Shown: positions 25,755 through 34,761, counted from the first letter of the stretch. The stretch is DNA of 64,000 nt from Nocardia bovistercoris (GCF_015674855.1 NZ_JADMLG010000017.1:1-64000), one strand, 5' to 3'. The notes: a model not told the origin generated them from the letters alone. A program made the numbers and translations.

Positions 25755-28102
25755 TCGGCACCCCTTCCGGCGGCGCGGGCCTGTTCGACCAGGTCGACGA
25801 TGGCCGAGGGGGACAGCGGCAGTTTCGAGATCTCCACGCCGAACGGTGCGAGCGCGTCCGCGACGGCGTTGAGCACCGCGGGCGCCGATCCGATGGCGCC
25901 GCCCTCGCCGACGCCCTTGAAACCGCCGGGACCGGGGCTCGGGGTGTCGATGTGGCCGATCTCGATGGTCGGCGCCTCGCTCGCGGTCGGCATCAGATAG
26001 TCGAGGAAGGTGGTGGCCACCGGGTTGCCCGCCTCGTCGTAGGCGAGGTGTTCGAAGAGCGCGCCGCCGATGCCCTGCACCGTGCCGCCGTAGATCTGGC
26101 CCTCGACCACCGCCGGGTTGATCATCGGGCCGACGTCCTCGCTGACGATGTAGCGCAGCAGCGTCACCGCGCCGGTGTCGATGTCGACCTCGCAGGTGCA
26201 CAGGTGGGTGGCATTGGCCCAGATGGCCATCTGCGTGGTCTTGTGCCTGCCCGAGGATTCCAACCCGAGCGGCGTGCCAGGCGGCAGCGAATCGGTCTGG
26301 AAGTAGGCGATGTCGGCGATCTCGGCGAAGCTGAGCGACTTGTCGCCGCCGCGCACGCTCGCCCGACTGGCCGCGATCTCGATCTCGTCCACGCTCGCGC
26401 CGAGCCGGTGCGCGGCGATGGCCGTGATCCGCTCGCGCAGCGACACGGCCGCGGCGGCGATCGCGCCCGCGGTCATCGACCCCGACCGGCTGCCCTGGGT
26501 GCCGCCGCCGAACGGCGCGACGGCGGTGTCGCCCTGCACCGTGCGCACATCCGACATCAGCGCGCCGATCGCGTCGGCGGCCAGCTGCACGACGGTGGTC
26601 TCGATGCTGTTGCCCGCCGACCCGCCGGTCACGAACACGTCGACCTTGCCGCTGGGTTCGATGCGGATGGTGGCGCCCTCGGTGGACAGGAACGCGCTGG
26701 CGCCGGTGGTCGGCTCCACATAGGTGCAGGTACCGACACCGAGGTAGCGGCCCTCCGCACGAGCCGCGCGTTGGCGGGCGCGGAACGCGTCGTAGTCGAG
26801 CATCTGCACGGCCTGCTCCAAGGTCTCGAGCGGCGAGACGCTGTCGTAGACCATGCCGTTCGGGTTCGCGAACGGGAATTCGTCGCGGCGCAGCATGTTG
26901 CGGCGGCGCAACTCGATCGGGTCGATGCCGATCTGCCGCGCCGCGTGGTCGAGGAGCAGCTCGCGGGTCACCGATTCGAACTGCCACGGCCCGCGATAGG
27001 CCAGCCGCCCCACGGTGTTCGAGTACACGAATTTCGAACTGAACGACGCCTCGGTGATCCGATACGGGCCGGGGAACAGGATCCCGACCACGACGCCGCC
27101 GGTGATCGGCGACGGCGTCGGATAGGCGCCGACGTTCTGCACGTGGTCGATGGAGGCGGCCAGGATCGTGCCGTCCGCGTCGAAGGCCATGCCGACCGAG
27201 GCGTGCTCGTGTCGCGACATGCCCGCCGACATCAGGTTCTCCTGGCGGTCCTCGATCCACTTGACCGCGCAGCCGAGGGTCCGCGCGGCCAACTGCACGC
27301 ACATCTCCTCGCGCAGCGGCGCGACCTTGAGTCCGAAACCGCCGCCGGTGTCGCGGGCGATGACGCGCACCTGGTGGGCGTCGATGCCGAGCAGGCGCGC
27401 GCAGAAGCCGCGCACCTCGTGCGGCGACTGGGTGGAGATCCAGATCGTCATCTCTGCGGTCGGCGCCGACCATTCCGCGACGATGCCGCGCGTCTCCATC
27501 GGTACCGGCGCGTAGGCCTGCTGGTAGATCTCCTGACGCACCACGTGCGCGGCGGCGTCGAAGATCGGGGCCAGGTCCGCGGCGGGCCGTCCGCCCATCT
27601 CACCCGCGGAGTTGCCCGCGAATCCGGCGTGCACGAGGTCCGGCGACTGCGCGGCGGTGGTGTAGTCGACCACCGGCTCCAGCGGTTCGTAGTCGACGAT
27701 CACCAGTTCGGCGGCGTCCTCGGCGATGTAGCGGTCGGCGGCGATCACCAGCGCGACCGGGTCGCCGACGAAGCGGACCTCCTCCTCGGCCAGCGGCGGG
27801 CGCGGCACCGGTGGGAAGCCGACGATGTCGAGGGCATAGGTGATCTCGTGGACGCCGGGATTCAGGTCGGCGGCGGTGTAGACGGCAAGGACGCCGTCCA
27901 GCTCCAGCGCGGCGGAGACGTCTATCTCGCCGATGCGGGCGCGCGGCATGGGGCTGCGTACGAAGCAGGCGTGGGCCATGCCGGGGCGGGTCACGTCGTC
28001 GACGAAGGTGCCCGCGCCGGTCACCAGGCGGGCGTCCTCGACGCGGGGCGCCCGCGTGCCGACGACGCCGGTGGTCGCCGGGGGCGACTGGGTGCTCGTC
28101 AT
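25751..28102 (-). CDS. molybdopterin hydroxylase large subunit (CoxL/xanthine dehydrogenase family)
   Basis: A 783-residue molybdenum-cofactor subunit. Visible blocks are GGGFGLKVAPLREE (the cofactor loop), GTCTYVEPTTGASAF and the C-terminal GFKGVGEGGAIGSAPAVLNAVADAL, which holds the catalytic glutamate. The active-site loop reads AYRGPWQFES. True form I CO dehydrogenase has AYRCSFR, and the copper-binding cysteine is absent, so this is not CO dehydrogenase despite the gene names. Substrates of related enzymes include aldehydes, N-heterocycles and CoA esters. The promoter region is shared with the divergent xdhC-like gene and has the palindrome at 28276-28290. Confidence 0.9.
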   Translation of the reverse strand: MTSTQSPPATTGVVGTRAPRVEDARLVTGAGTFVDDVTRPGMAHACFVRSPMPRARIGEIDVSAALELDGVLAVYTAADLNPGVHEITYALDIVGFPPVPRPPLAEEEVRFVGDPVALVIAADRYIAEDAAELVIVDYEPLEPVVDYTTAAQSPDLVHAGFAGNSAGEMGGRPAADLAPIFDAAAHVVRQEIYQQAYAPVPMETRGIVAEWSAPTAEMTIWISTQSPHEVRGFCARLLGIDAHQVRVIARDTGGGFGLKVAPLREEMCVQLAARTLGCAVKWIEDRQENLMSAGMSRHEHASVGMAFDADGTILAASIDHVQNVGAYPTPSPITGGVVVGILFPGPYRITEASFSSKFVYSNTVGRLAYRGPWQFESVTRELLLDHAARQIGIDPIELRRRNMLRRDEFPFANPNGMVYDSVSPLETLEQAVQMLDYDAFRARQRAARAEGRYLGVGTCTYVEPTTGASAFLSTEGATIRIEPSGKVDVFVTGGSAGNSIETTVVQLAADAIGALMSDVRTVQGDTAVAPFGGGTQGSRSGSMTAGAIAAAAVSLRERITAIAAHRLGASVDEIEIAASRASVRGGDKSLSFAEIADIAYFQTDSLPPGTPLGLESSGRHKTTQMAIWANATHLCTCEVDIDTGAVTLLRYIVSEDVGPMINPAVVEGQIYGGTVQGIGGALFEHLAYDEAGNPVATTFLDYLMPTASEAPTIEIGHIDTPSPGPGGFKGVGEGGAIGSAPAVLNAVADALAPFGVEISKLPLSPSAIVDLVEQARAAGRGAE

Positions 28103-28275
28103 CGGCGGGTGCGCCGATCCCGCACGCCCGCCTCGTCGCGGGGTGGTCTGATCGATGTCATCCGGCGGATCCTCCGTTCACGCCCGTCCACGGGTATTGA
28201 TCGTCCGGCGCGCGGGCCAGGGCGCACGCCGGTTCATAGCCTATGTCGAAAAAGAATATGGCGCTACAATCCAGC

Positions 28276-28290
28276 GAGAATTAGATTCTC
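28276..28290. promoter_or_regulatory. palindromic operator candidate between coxL and xdhC
   Basis: Perfect palindrome GAGAAT-TAG-ATTCTC in the 274-base divergent intergenic region. It shares both arms with 20720-20736 but has a different spacer. Its position could control both divergent transcripts. Confidence 0.58.
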
Positions 28291-28376
28291 ATCGGCGGCG
28301 GGTCCTCCCGCCGCACGAAACCCGCTCGGCGCGCGGCACATCCGGCCTCGCACGATCGATCGTCGAAAGGGTTGCC

Positions 28377-29480
28377 ATGCGCGAACTCGGCGGACATCTG
28401 CTGCGCTGGCACGCCGCGGGACAGTCCTACGCGCTGGCCACCATCGTGGGGATCAAGGGCAGCGCGCCGCGACCGCCCGGCGCGACCATGGCCGTGGACG
28501 CCGAAGGGAACGTGCGCGGCAGCCTGTCCGGGGGGTGCGTGGAGGGCGCGGTCGTCGAACTGTGCCTGACCGTGCTGGAAACCGGCGAACCGGTCCGCGA
28601 GACCTTCGGCTACAGCGACGCCGACGCCTTCGCGGTCGGCCTCACCTGCGGCGGCGAACTCGACATCTTCGTGCACCGCGTCACCCCGCCGCGCTACCCG
28701 CCCGTCGAGGCGGCGCTGCGCACCGGCGCACCCGTCGCGCTGGTCCGCGACCTCGATTCGGCCGCGCTGGCCGCGGTCGGCCTCGACGCCGAGGTCGGCG
28801 CGCCGATGGACCCCGCCGTGATCGGGCAGGCCAGGGCGATGCTGGATACCGGCGGCGCCGCGGTGCGCGTGGTCGGCTGCGCCGATCGCGAACGCACCGT
28901 GTTCATCGAATCCTTCGTCCCGCCGCCGCGCATGCTGATCTTCGGCGCGACCGACTTCACCGCCGCGCTGTGCCGGGTCGGCGCCCTGCTCGGCTATCGC
29001 GTCACCGTCTGCGAGGCGCGCCCGGTCTTCGCCGACAGCGCCCGCGTGCCCGAGGCCGATGAGGTGGTCAGGGACTGGCCCGACCGCTACCTGCGCGGCA
29101 CCGAAGTCGACGCGCGCACCGTGATCTGCGTGCTCACCCACGACCCGAAATTCGACATACCGGTGCTCACCGAGGCGCTGCGTCTGCCGGTGGCCTACGT
29201 CGGCGCCATGGGTTCGCGGCGCGCCGACCGGGAACGCCGCGAGCGCCTGCGCGCGGCCGGACTCACCGATGCCGACCTGCGCGCCCTGCATTCCCCGATC
29301 GGCCTCGAACTCGGCGGACTGACGCCGGAGGAGACGGCGCTGGCGATCGGCGCCGAGATCGTGGCCGTGCGCCGCGGCGGTTCGGCCCGTCCGCTCTCGG
29401 ACACCGACCGCCCGATCCACCCCTTCGGCCTGGTCGACCCGGTGGACCCGGCACCGATCGCACGGCTCGCGGCAGGGTAG
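28377..29480 (+). CDS. XdhC/CoxI family molybdenum-enzyme maturation protein
   Basis: A 367-residue protein with an N-terminal XdhC/CoxI domain (GSAPRPPGATMAVDAEGNVRGSLSGGCVEGAVV) and a C-terminal Rossmann-like domain (RMLIFGATDFTAALCRVGALLGYRV). PVAYVGAMGSRRADRERRERL and GLELGGLTPEETALAI close it. XdhC binds molybdenum cofactor and helps add the sulfido ligand before insertion. That matches the divergent CoxLMS-type enzyme, which would need it. I start at the ATG at 28377 (MRELGGHLL); the longer open frame upstream crosses the palindromic operator. Confidence 0.9.
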   Translation: MRELGGHLLRWHAAGQSYALATIVGIKGSAPRPPGATMAVDAEGNVRGSLSGGCVEGAVVELCLTVLETGEPVRETFGYSDADAFAVGLTCGGELDIFVHRVTPPRYPPVEAALRTGAPVALVRDLDSAALAAVGLDAEVGAPMDPAVIGQARAMLDTGGAAVRVVGCADRERTVFIESFVPPPRMLIFGATDFTAALCRVGALLGYRVTVCEARPVFADSARVPEADEVVRDWPDRYLRGTEVDARTVICVLTHDPKFDIPVLTEALRLPVAYVGAMGSRRADRERRERLRAAGLTDADLRALHSPIGLELGGLTPEETALAIGAEIVAVRRGGSARPLSDTDRPIHPFGLVDPVDPAPIARLAAG

Positions 29481-29636
29481 AGCGATGCCGCGCTGCTCTC
29501 GATGCGGCCTTCGGAACGGATTCTCGCGTGCGGCGTCCGTTCGCCGCCTGCCGCACCTGGTCGCCGCCTGCCGCGAGTTCGGTGAGAAGCGCCGTTCGTG
29601 TCGGGACGCCGGTGGCGCGGCGGCTCGCGCGCGCGT

Positions 29637-29665
29637 GGGCGACGGTGGATCGCCCACCGCCGCCC
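29637..29665. terminator. bidirectional terminator hairpin
   Basis: Twelve-pair stem with one mismatch (GGGCGACGGTGG against CCACCGCCGCCC) and a five-base loop. It lies between the convergent xdhC-like and SDR genes and ends 12 bases from the SDR stop. Confidence 0.6.
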
Positions 29666-29676
29666 GACACCCGGTG

Positions 29677-30510
29677 TCAGTCCAGGAACAGGTCCAAGGT
29701 CGGGTTGTCGCCGCCGCCGTAGCGCGACAGGTCATCGATGCCCGCGTACCGCGACACCGCGTCCACGTCGAGGAAGCAGGTGCCGGTGACCTCGCGCGCG
29801 GGCTGCGACATGATCGCCACGGCCGCGTCGGCCATGATCCGCGGGCTGCGCGCGGCGGCGAGCTGTTCGTCGCCGTCGGCGAGGTTGGCCACCGCCGAGG
29901 TGGCGATGTAGGTCTGCGGCCACAGGCAGGTGAATCCGATTCCGGCTTCGGCGTATTCGGCCGCCCAGCCCTGCGAGAGCAACGTCATGCCGTATTTGGA
30001 CAGCGTGTAGGCCGGGTGCGCGCCGAGCCAGCGCGGGTTCATGTTCACCGGCGGCGCGATGGTCACCACGTGCGGATTGGCCGATTCGCGCAAGTGCGGC
30101 AGGCATGCTTTGGTGAGCAGGAAGGTGCCGCGGATGTTGATGTCCTGCATGAGGTCGAACTTCTTGGCCGAGAGCTGTTCGGTCGGCTCGACGGCGATGG
30201 CGCTGGCATTGTTCACCACCAGGTCGACGCCGCCGAAGCGTTCCACCGCGGTCTCCACCAGGCGCGCCACGTCGGCTTCCTCGCGGACGTCGCCGACCAC
30301 GGCCGCTGCCTTTCCGCCCGCGGCCTCCACTTCGGCCGCGGCCGTGTGCACGGTGCCCGGCAGCCGCGGATGCGGTTGCGCCGTCTTGGCCAGCAGCACC
30401 ACGTTCGCGCCCTGTTCGGCGGCCGCGAGCGCGATCGCCAATCCGATGCCGCGGCTGGCGCCTGACACCACAAGGGTGCGATCGGCCAGTGCTCGGTTCT
30501 GCTCCGACAT
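29677..30510 (-). CDS. short-chain dehydrogenase, HSDL2-like
   Basis: A 277-residue SDR. Cofactor motif: VVSGASRGIGLAIALAAAEQG. NNASAI and the IAPPVNMNPRWLGAHPAYTLSKYGM block, with Tyr and Lys of the YxxxK active site, follow. The PPxNxxPxW and SKYGM features resemble human hydroxysteroid-dehydrogenase-like 2 and its bacterial relatives. A hydroxyacyl-CoA or hydroxysteroid substrate is plausible but unproven. AGGAG before the ATG at 30510 decides the start over upstream options. It is divergent from the B12 mutase, with 89 bases between them. Confidence 0.85.
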   Translation of the reverse strand: MSEQNRALADRTLVVSGASRGIGLAIALAAAEQGANVVLLAKTAQPHPRLPGTVHTAAAEVEAAGGKAAAVVGDVREEADVARLVETAVERFGGVDLVVNNASAIAVEPTEQLSAKKFDLMQDINIRGTFLLTKACLPHLRESANPHVVTIAPPVNMNPRWLGAHPAYTLSKYGMTLLSQGWAAEYAEAGIGFTCLWPQTYIATSAVANLADGDEQLAAARSPRIMADAAVAIMSQPAREVTGTCFLDVDAVSRYAGIDDLSRYGGGDNPTLDLFLD

Positions 30511-30599
30511 CGTTCTCCTCGATCCCCGCGAGCCTGCGACGCGCTCGTTTCCGTAATCGGTATTGGCATTCTCTTTTTTCGAAAGTATCGTACTCAACG

Positions 30600-32177
30600 A
30601 TGAACAACCAAGTGCAGACCTCGTCGGGAATCCCGCTCGAGCCGATCTACGGACCGGCCGATCGGCGTGCGGACCCGCCCGCGCCGGGCGAGTATCCCTT
30701 CACCCGTGGCAACTTCGCGACCGGGTACCGCGGTCGGCTGTGGACCTTCCGGCAGTACTCCGGCTTCGGCACCGCCGAGGAATCCAACCGGCGCTACCGC
30801 TACCTGCTCGAACAGGGCGGCACCGGACTCTCGGTTGCCCTCGATCTGCCGACCCAGTGCGGTTACGACTCCGACGATCCCGAGGTCAGCGAGGAGGTCG
30901 GCCGCGTCGGCGTCGCGGTGGACACCCTCGCCGACGCCGAGATCCTGTTCGACGGCATCGCGCTGGACACGATCAGCACGAGTTTCACCATCAACGGCAC
31001 CGCCGCGATCCTGCTTGCCCTCTACGTGGCGGCCGCGGAGAAGAAGGGCGTGCCGCGCGCGAAACTCACCGGCACCATCCAGAACGACATCCTCAAGGAA
31101 TACGCCTCGCGCGGCACCTGGATCTGGCCGCCGGAACCCTCGCTGCGCCTGATCGCCGACACCATCGAGTTCTGCGCCGCCGAAGTGCCGCGCTTCAACG
31201 CGATCTCGGTGGCGGGCGCGCACTTCCGCGACGCGGGCGCCACCGCCGTGCAGGAGATGGCCTTCACCCTCGCCGACGGCGTCACCTACTGTGACACCGT
31301 CGTCGAACGCGGCCGCATGACCATCGACCAGTTCGCGCCGCAGATCTCGTTCTTCTTCTACACCCACGGCGACTTCTTCGAGGAGATCGCCAAATACCGC
31401 GCAGGCCGCCGCCGCTGGGCCACCCTGGTGCGCGAACGCTACGGCGCGAGCACCGACAAGGCGTCGATGTTCCGCTTCGGCTGCGTCGCGGGCGGCGCCT
31501 CTCTCTATGCCCCGCAGGCCCAGAACAACACGGTCCGCGTCGCCTACGAGGCACTGGCCTCGGTACTCGGCGGCGTGCAGTCGATGTTCACCGCGGCCTG
31601 GGACGAACCCTTCGCCCTGCCCAGCGAGGAGTCGACCACCCTGGCGCTGCGCACCCAGCAGGTGCTCGCCTACGAGACCGGCGTCACCAGGGTCGCCGAC
31701 CCGCTCGGCGGCTCCTACTTCGTCGAAGCCCTCACCGACGCCACCGAGGACAAGATCATCGAGATCATGCGCGACCTCGACGAGCACGGCGGCATGGTGC
31801 GCTGCATCGAGGACGGCTATCTGCAGGGCCTCATCGCCGATGAGGCGTACTCGCTGCACCAGGCCGTGGAATCCGGCGAGCGGCCCGTGGTCGGGGTCAA
31901 CCGGTTCGTCTCCGAGGAGCCCGCACCCGATATCGGCACCTACGAACTCGACGCGCAGGGCCGCGAACGCCAGCTCGAACGACTGGCCAAGGTCAAAGCC
32001 GAACGCGACCCCGCGGCGGTGCGCGACACCCTGGCCGCCCTCGCGCGCGGCGCGGAAGGAGACGACAACCTCATGCATCGCCTGATCGATTGCGCCAACG
32101 CCTACTGCACGGTGGGGGAGATGACCGCCGCGCTGAAGTCGGTGTGGGGCGAATTCCAGCAGCCGGTGGTGTTCTGA
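30600..32177 (+). CDS. B12-dependent acyl-CoA mutase large subunit, divergent
   Basis: A 525-residue TIM-barrel subunit of the methylmalonyl/isobutyryl-CoA mutase family (YPFTRGNFATGYRGRLWTFR, then TGTIQNDILKEYASRGTWIW). Alignment to Propionibacterium methylmalonyl-CoA mutase with a constant offset of 36 keeps Tyr89 (Y53), Arg207 (R171) and His244 (H208). Tyr and Arg at the two specificity positions fit a carboxylated acyl-CoA rather than isobutyryl-CoA (Phe/Gln). However, Tyr243 is Ala207. The usual RFHTQTAG and QSLHTN blocks have become RFGCVAGG (292-299) and QSMFTA (327-332), so the substrate is probably novel. There is no Shine-Dalgarno at the ATG; a TATCGT 14-9 bases upstream suggests a leaderless message. 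The stop overlaps the small subunit (TGATG). Confidence 0.85.
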   Translation: MNNQVQTSSGIPLEPIYGPADRRADPPAPGEYPFTRGNFATGYRGRLWTFRQYSGFGTAEESNRRYRYLLEQGGTGLSVALDLPTQCGYDSDDPEVSEEVGRVGVAVDTLADAEILFDGIALDTISTSFTINGTAAILLALYVAAAEKKGVPRAKLTGTIQNDILKEYASRGTWIWPPEPSLRLIADTIEFCAAEVPRFNAISVAGAHFRDAGATAVQEMAFTLADGVTYCDTVVERGRMTIDQFAPQISFFFYTHGDFFEEIAKYRAGRRRWATLVRERYGASTDKASMFRFGCVAGGASLYAPQAQNNTVRVAYEALASVLGGVQSMFTAAWDEPFALPSEESTTLALRTQQVLAYETGVTRVADPLGGSYFVEALTDATEDKIIEIMRDLDEHGGMVRCIEDGYLQGLIADEAYSLHQAVESGERPVVGVNRFVSEEPAPDIGTYELDAQGRERQLERLAKVKAERDPAAVRDTLAALARGAEGDDNLMHRLIDCANAYCTVGEMTAALKSVWGEFQQPVVF

Positions 32178-32575
32178 TGCCCGCCCGCGTGCTGGTCGCC
32201 AAACCGGGGCTGGACGGACACGACCGCGGCGCCAAGATCGTCGCCCGCACCCTGCGCGACGCCGGATTCGAGGTCATCTACACCGGAATCCGCCAGCGCG
32301 TCGAGGACATCGTCTCGATCGCGCTGCAGGAGGACGTGGCCGTGGTCGGCCTGAGCATCCTGTCCGGCGCGCACCTCGCGCTGACCACCCGCGTCGTCAC
32401 GGCGCTGCGCGCGGCCGACGCGGGCGACATCGCCGTGGTCGTCGGCGGCACCATCCCGCAGGCCGACGTGCCGAAACTACTGGAAGCCGGTGCGGCCGCG
32501 GTCTTTCCGACGAGCACTCCGCTGGAGACCCTCGTCACCGAGATCCGCGCCCTGACCGGCACACCCGCGCCGTGA
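32177..32575 (+). CDS. B12-binding small subunit of the acyl-CoA mutase
   Basis: A 132-residue cobalamin-binding domain protein. The DxHxxG motif (DGHDRGAK, with the cobalt-ligating His), SILSG and GGTIPQADV are all present, as in IcmB, HcmB or the mutase C-terminal domain. The ATG overlaps the large-subunit stop, so the two are made in step and form the active heterodimer. No MeaB/ArgK-type G-protein chaperone is in this window. Confidence 0.92.
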   Translation: MPARVLVAKPGLDGHDRGAKIVARTLRDAGFEVIYTGIRQRVEDIVSIALQEDVAVVGLSILSGAHLALTTRVVTALRAADAGDIAVVVGGTIPQADVPKLLEAGAAAVFPTSTPLETLVTEIRALTGTPAP

Positions 32576-32608
32576 CGGCGTCGTAGACCCCCGAGAAAGC
32601 AGGCAGAC

Positions 32609-33568
32609 ATGGTGCGCATCGGCGTGATGATCGGACCCGAGAAGGGTGATTCCGGGCGCAAGCTCGAACGGATGCTGCGCGATATCGAGTGGGCCGAATC
32701 CGCGGGCATGGACACCGCGTGGATTCCGCAGATCCCCACCGACTTCGACGCTCTCATCACCATCGCCGCGATGGGCTTGAAGACCTCGCGTATCGAATTG
32801 GGCACCGCCGTGGTGCCGTTGCAGGCTCAGCACCCGATCGCTCTTGCCCGCCAAGCGCTTTCGGCGCACGCCGCGGCGGGCGGGCGGCTCGCGCTCGGCG
32901 TCGGGCCATCGCACCACTGGATCGTCAGCGACATGCTCGGCCTGCCCTACGACAAACCCGCCGCCTACAGCCGCGACTACCTCGAGGTGCTGAACGCCGG
33001 ACTCGCGGGCACCGGCTCGGTGGACGTCGAGAACGACAGCTTCACCGTGCACAACCCGCTCGACCTCGGCCCCGTGGCGCCCGTCCCGGTGCTGATCGCC
33101 GCGCTCGGCCCGGTCATGCTGCGCATCGCGGGCGAACTCACCGACGGCACCGTGCTGTGGATGGCCGACGAGCGCGCCATCTCCGACCATGTGGTCCCCA
33201 AGATCACCAAGGCCGCCGCCGACGCGGGCCGCCCCGCCCCGCGCGTGGTCGCCGGGCTCCCGGTGTGCCTGTGTCCCGCAGACCGGGTCGACGAGGCTCG
33301 TGCGCGCGCCAACCGGATCCTCGGCGAGGCCGAGGTATCGCCGAATTACCAACGGCTGCTGGAGAAAGGCAGCGCGCGCGATATCGGCGACCTGTGCGTC
33401 GCGGGCTCCGAGGAGCAGATCGCGGCGGGCCTGCGCCGTTACGCCGAAGCGGGCGCGACCGATATCTCCGTTCGCCTGCTGCCGATCGGCGACACCAGGG
33501 ACGAACTGGTCGCCTCCAAACAGCGCACCAGGGAGATGATCGCGGCCATCGCCGGTGACCTGCGGTGA
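32609..33568 (+). CDS. LLM-class F420-dependent oxidoreductase
   Basis: A 319-residue luciferase-like monooxygenase-fold protein: an N-terminal RIGVMIGPEKGDSGRKLERML, the TAVVPLQAQHPIALARQALSAHAAAGGRLALGVGPSHH barrel block, and a C-terminal helical tail. In mycobacteria and nocardiae such proteins usually use F420, but FMN-dependent monooxygenases share the fold. It is the third gene of the mutase operon (33 bases after the B12 subunit), so it likely oxidises or reduces the mutase substrate or product. Its stop overlaps the CoA-transferase start (GTGA). Confidence 0.85.
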   Translation: MVRIGVMIGPEKGDSGRKLERMLRDIEWAESAGMDTAWIPQIPTDFDALITIAAMGLKTSRIELGTAVVPLQAQHPIALARQALSAHAAAGGRLALGVGPSHHWIVSDMLGLPYDKPAAYSRDYLEVLNAGLAGTGSVDVENDSFTVHNPLDLGPVAPVPVLIAALGPVMLRIAGELTDGTVLWMADERAISDHVVPKITKAAADAGRPAPRVVAGLPVCLCPADRVDEARARANRILGEAEVSPNYQRLLEKGSARDIGDLCVAGSEEQIAAGLRRYAEAGATDISVRLLPIGDTRDELVASKQRTREMIAAIAGDLR

Positions 33569-34611
33569 GTTCGACGTCCGCGGGCCCGCTCGCCGGGATC
33601 CGCGTACTCGAGGTCGGCACCATGCTGGCGGGACCGTACGCCACCATGATGCTGGCCGATCTCGGCGCCGAGGTCACCAAACTGGAACCGACCGGCGGCG
33701 ACATCTCCAGACAGGTGAGCGACAACTATTTCGCGAGCCTGAACCGTGGCAAGCGCAGCATCCGCATCGAACTGGGCAGCGATGCGGGTCGCGCTCGCCT
33801 CGGCGAACTCGTCGCCGATTCCCATGCGCTGCTGGTGAACCTGAAACCGTCGGCGATCGAGCGACTCGGGCTCACCTACGACGCGCTGCGTGCATACAAC
33901 GAGCGCATCGTCTGCGTCGCGATCACCGGCTACGGCCTGCACGGCGGCGACGATCCGGCCTTCGACTACGTGATCCAGGCCGCCGCCGGGATCGCCGCGC
34001 TCACCGGCGATCCCGAAGGACCGCCAACCCTGCCCGGCTACTCGTCGGCCGACAACTCCACCGGCCTCACCGCCGCACTCGGCCTGGTCTCCCAGATCCT
34101 GTCCGGCCGCGGCGGGCAGATCGACGTCTCGCTCTACGAAGTCATGCTCTCCCAGCTCAACTACCACGCCTCCGCCTACCTCAACAGCGGCGTGATCCCG
34201 CAACGCCGCCCCCACGGCGCCCACTCCTATTACGTTCCCGCCCAGATCTTCCCGACCGCCGAAGGCCACCTCGCCCTGTTCGTCACCCACGACGGCTTCT
34301 GGAAGACCTTCGCCGCCGAAGCGGGCATCGACGGCTTCGAACGCATGGCCGACCGCGCCGCCCGCCGCCCCGAAGTCCTCGAGGTGGTCACCGCGGCCCT
34401 GTCCACCGACACCGCCGCAGGCTGGGAATCCCGCCTGCGCCCCTTGGGAATTCCCGCCGCCGCCGTCCGCGACCTACCGACCGCCCTCGAGGCCAGCCCC
34501 GAAGCGATCGTGCACGCGGGGGAGTACCGCCTGGTCGGAAGCCCGATCCGGGTCCAGGGCTACACCCCCACCTACACACCCCCGCCCGTGCTCGGAGAAC
34601 ACGGCCCGTAA
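33565..34611 (+). CDS. CaiB/BaiF family CoA-transferase
   Basis: A 348-residue class III CoA-transferase. The family N-terminus is clear (LAGIRVLEVGTMLAGPYATMMLADLGAEVTKLE). NLKPSAIERLGL and the middle FDYVIQAAAGIAALTGDPEGPP follow. The catalytic aspartate is probably the Asp of this FDYVIQ block. It moves CoA from a donor thioester to a free acid, so it would activate the pathway substrate or recycle CoA. It starts at a GTG overlapping the LLM gene and ends the operon before the terminator at 34711-34759. Confidence 0.88.
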   Translation: MSSTSAGPLAGIRVLEVGTMLAGPYATMMLADLGAEVTKLEPTGGDISRQVSDNYFASLNRGKRSIRIELGSDAGRARLGELVADSHALLVNLKPSAIERLGLTYDALRAYNERIVCVAITGYGLHGGDDPAFDYVIQAAAGIAALTGDPEGPPTLPGYSSADNSTGLTAALGLVSQILSGRGGQIDVSLYEVMLSQLNYHASAYLNSGVIPQRRPHGAHSYYVPAQIFPTAEGHLALFVTHDGFWKTFAAEAGIDGFERMADRAARRPEVLEVVTAALSTDTAAGWESRLRPLGIPAAAVRDLPTALEASPEAIVHAGEYRLVGSPIRVQGYTPTYTPPPVLGEHGP

Positions 34612-34710
34612 CCGTCGCGGCCCGCCGCCATCGCTTGTCGCACCCCACCTGATCACGTTCGGACCGATCCGGCAGGCGCATGCGCGCGCGGCTCGACTCG
34701 ACTCGAACAC

Positions 34711-34759
34711 CGACAGCACTGTCCCGCAATCATTTTCGGATCGCGAGACAGTGCCGTCG
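34711..34759. terminator. bidirectional terminator hairpin
   Basis: Long imperfect inverted repeat: CGACAGCACTGTCCCGC pairs with GCGAGACAGTGCCGTCG around a 15-base loop containing CATTTTC. It lies between the convergent CoA-transferase and thiolase genes. Confidence 0.6.
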
Positions 34760-34761
34760 GG

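Noticed and set aside
25751..28102. Carbon monoxide dehydrogenase
   Set aside because: Gene families match by name, but the AYRCSFR loop and its cysteine are absent.
25952..29062. Very long plus-strand frame of over 1000 codons
   Set aside because: Antisense to coxL and out of frame with xdhC; its protein is low-complexity Arg/Gly/His and has no domain.
30600..32177. Isobutyryl-CoA or 2-hydroxyisobutyryl-CoA mutase
   Set aside because: The specificity positions are Tyr and Arg, not Phe/Gln or Ile, and the Asp seen in the hydroxyisobutyryl enzyme is Ala here.
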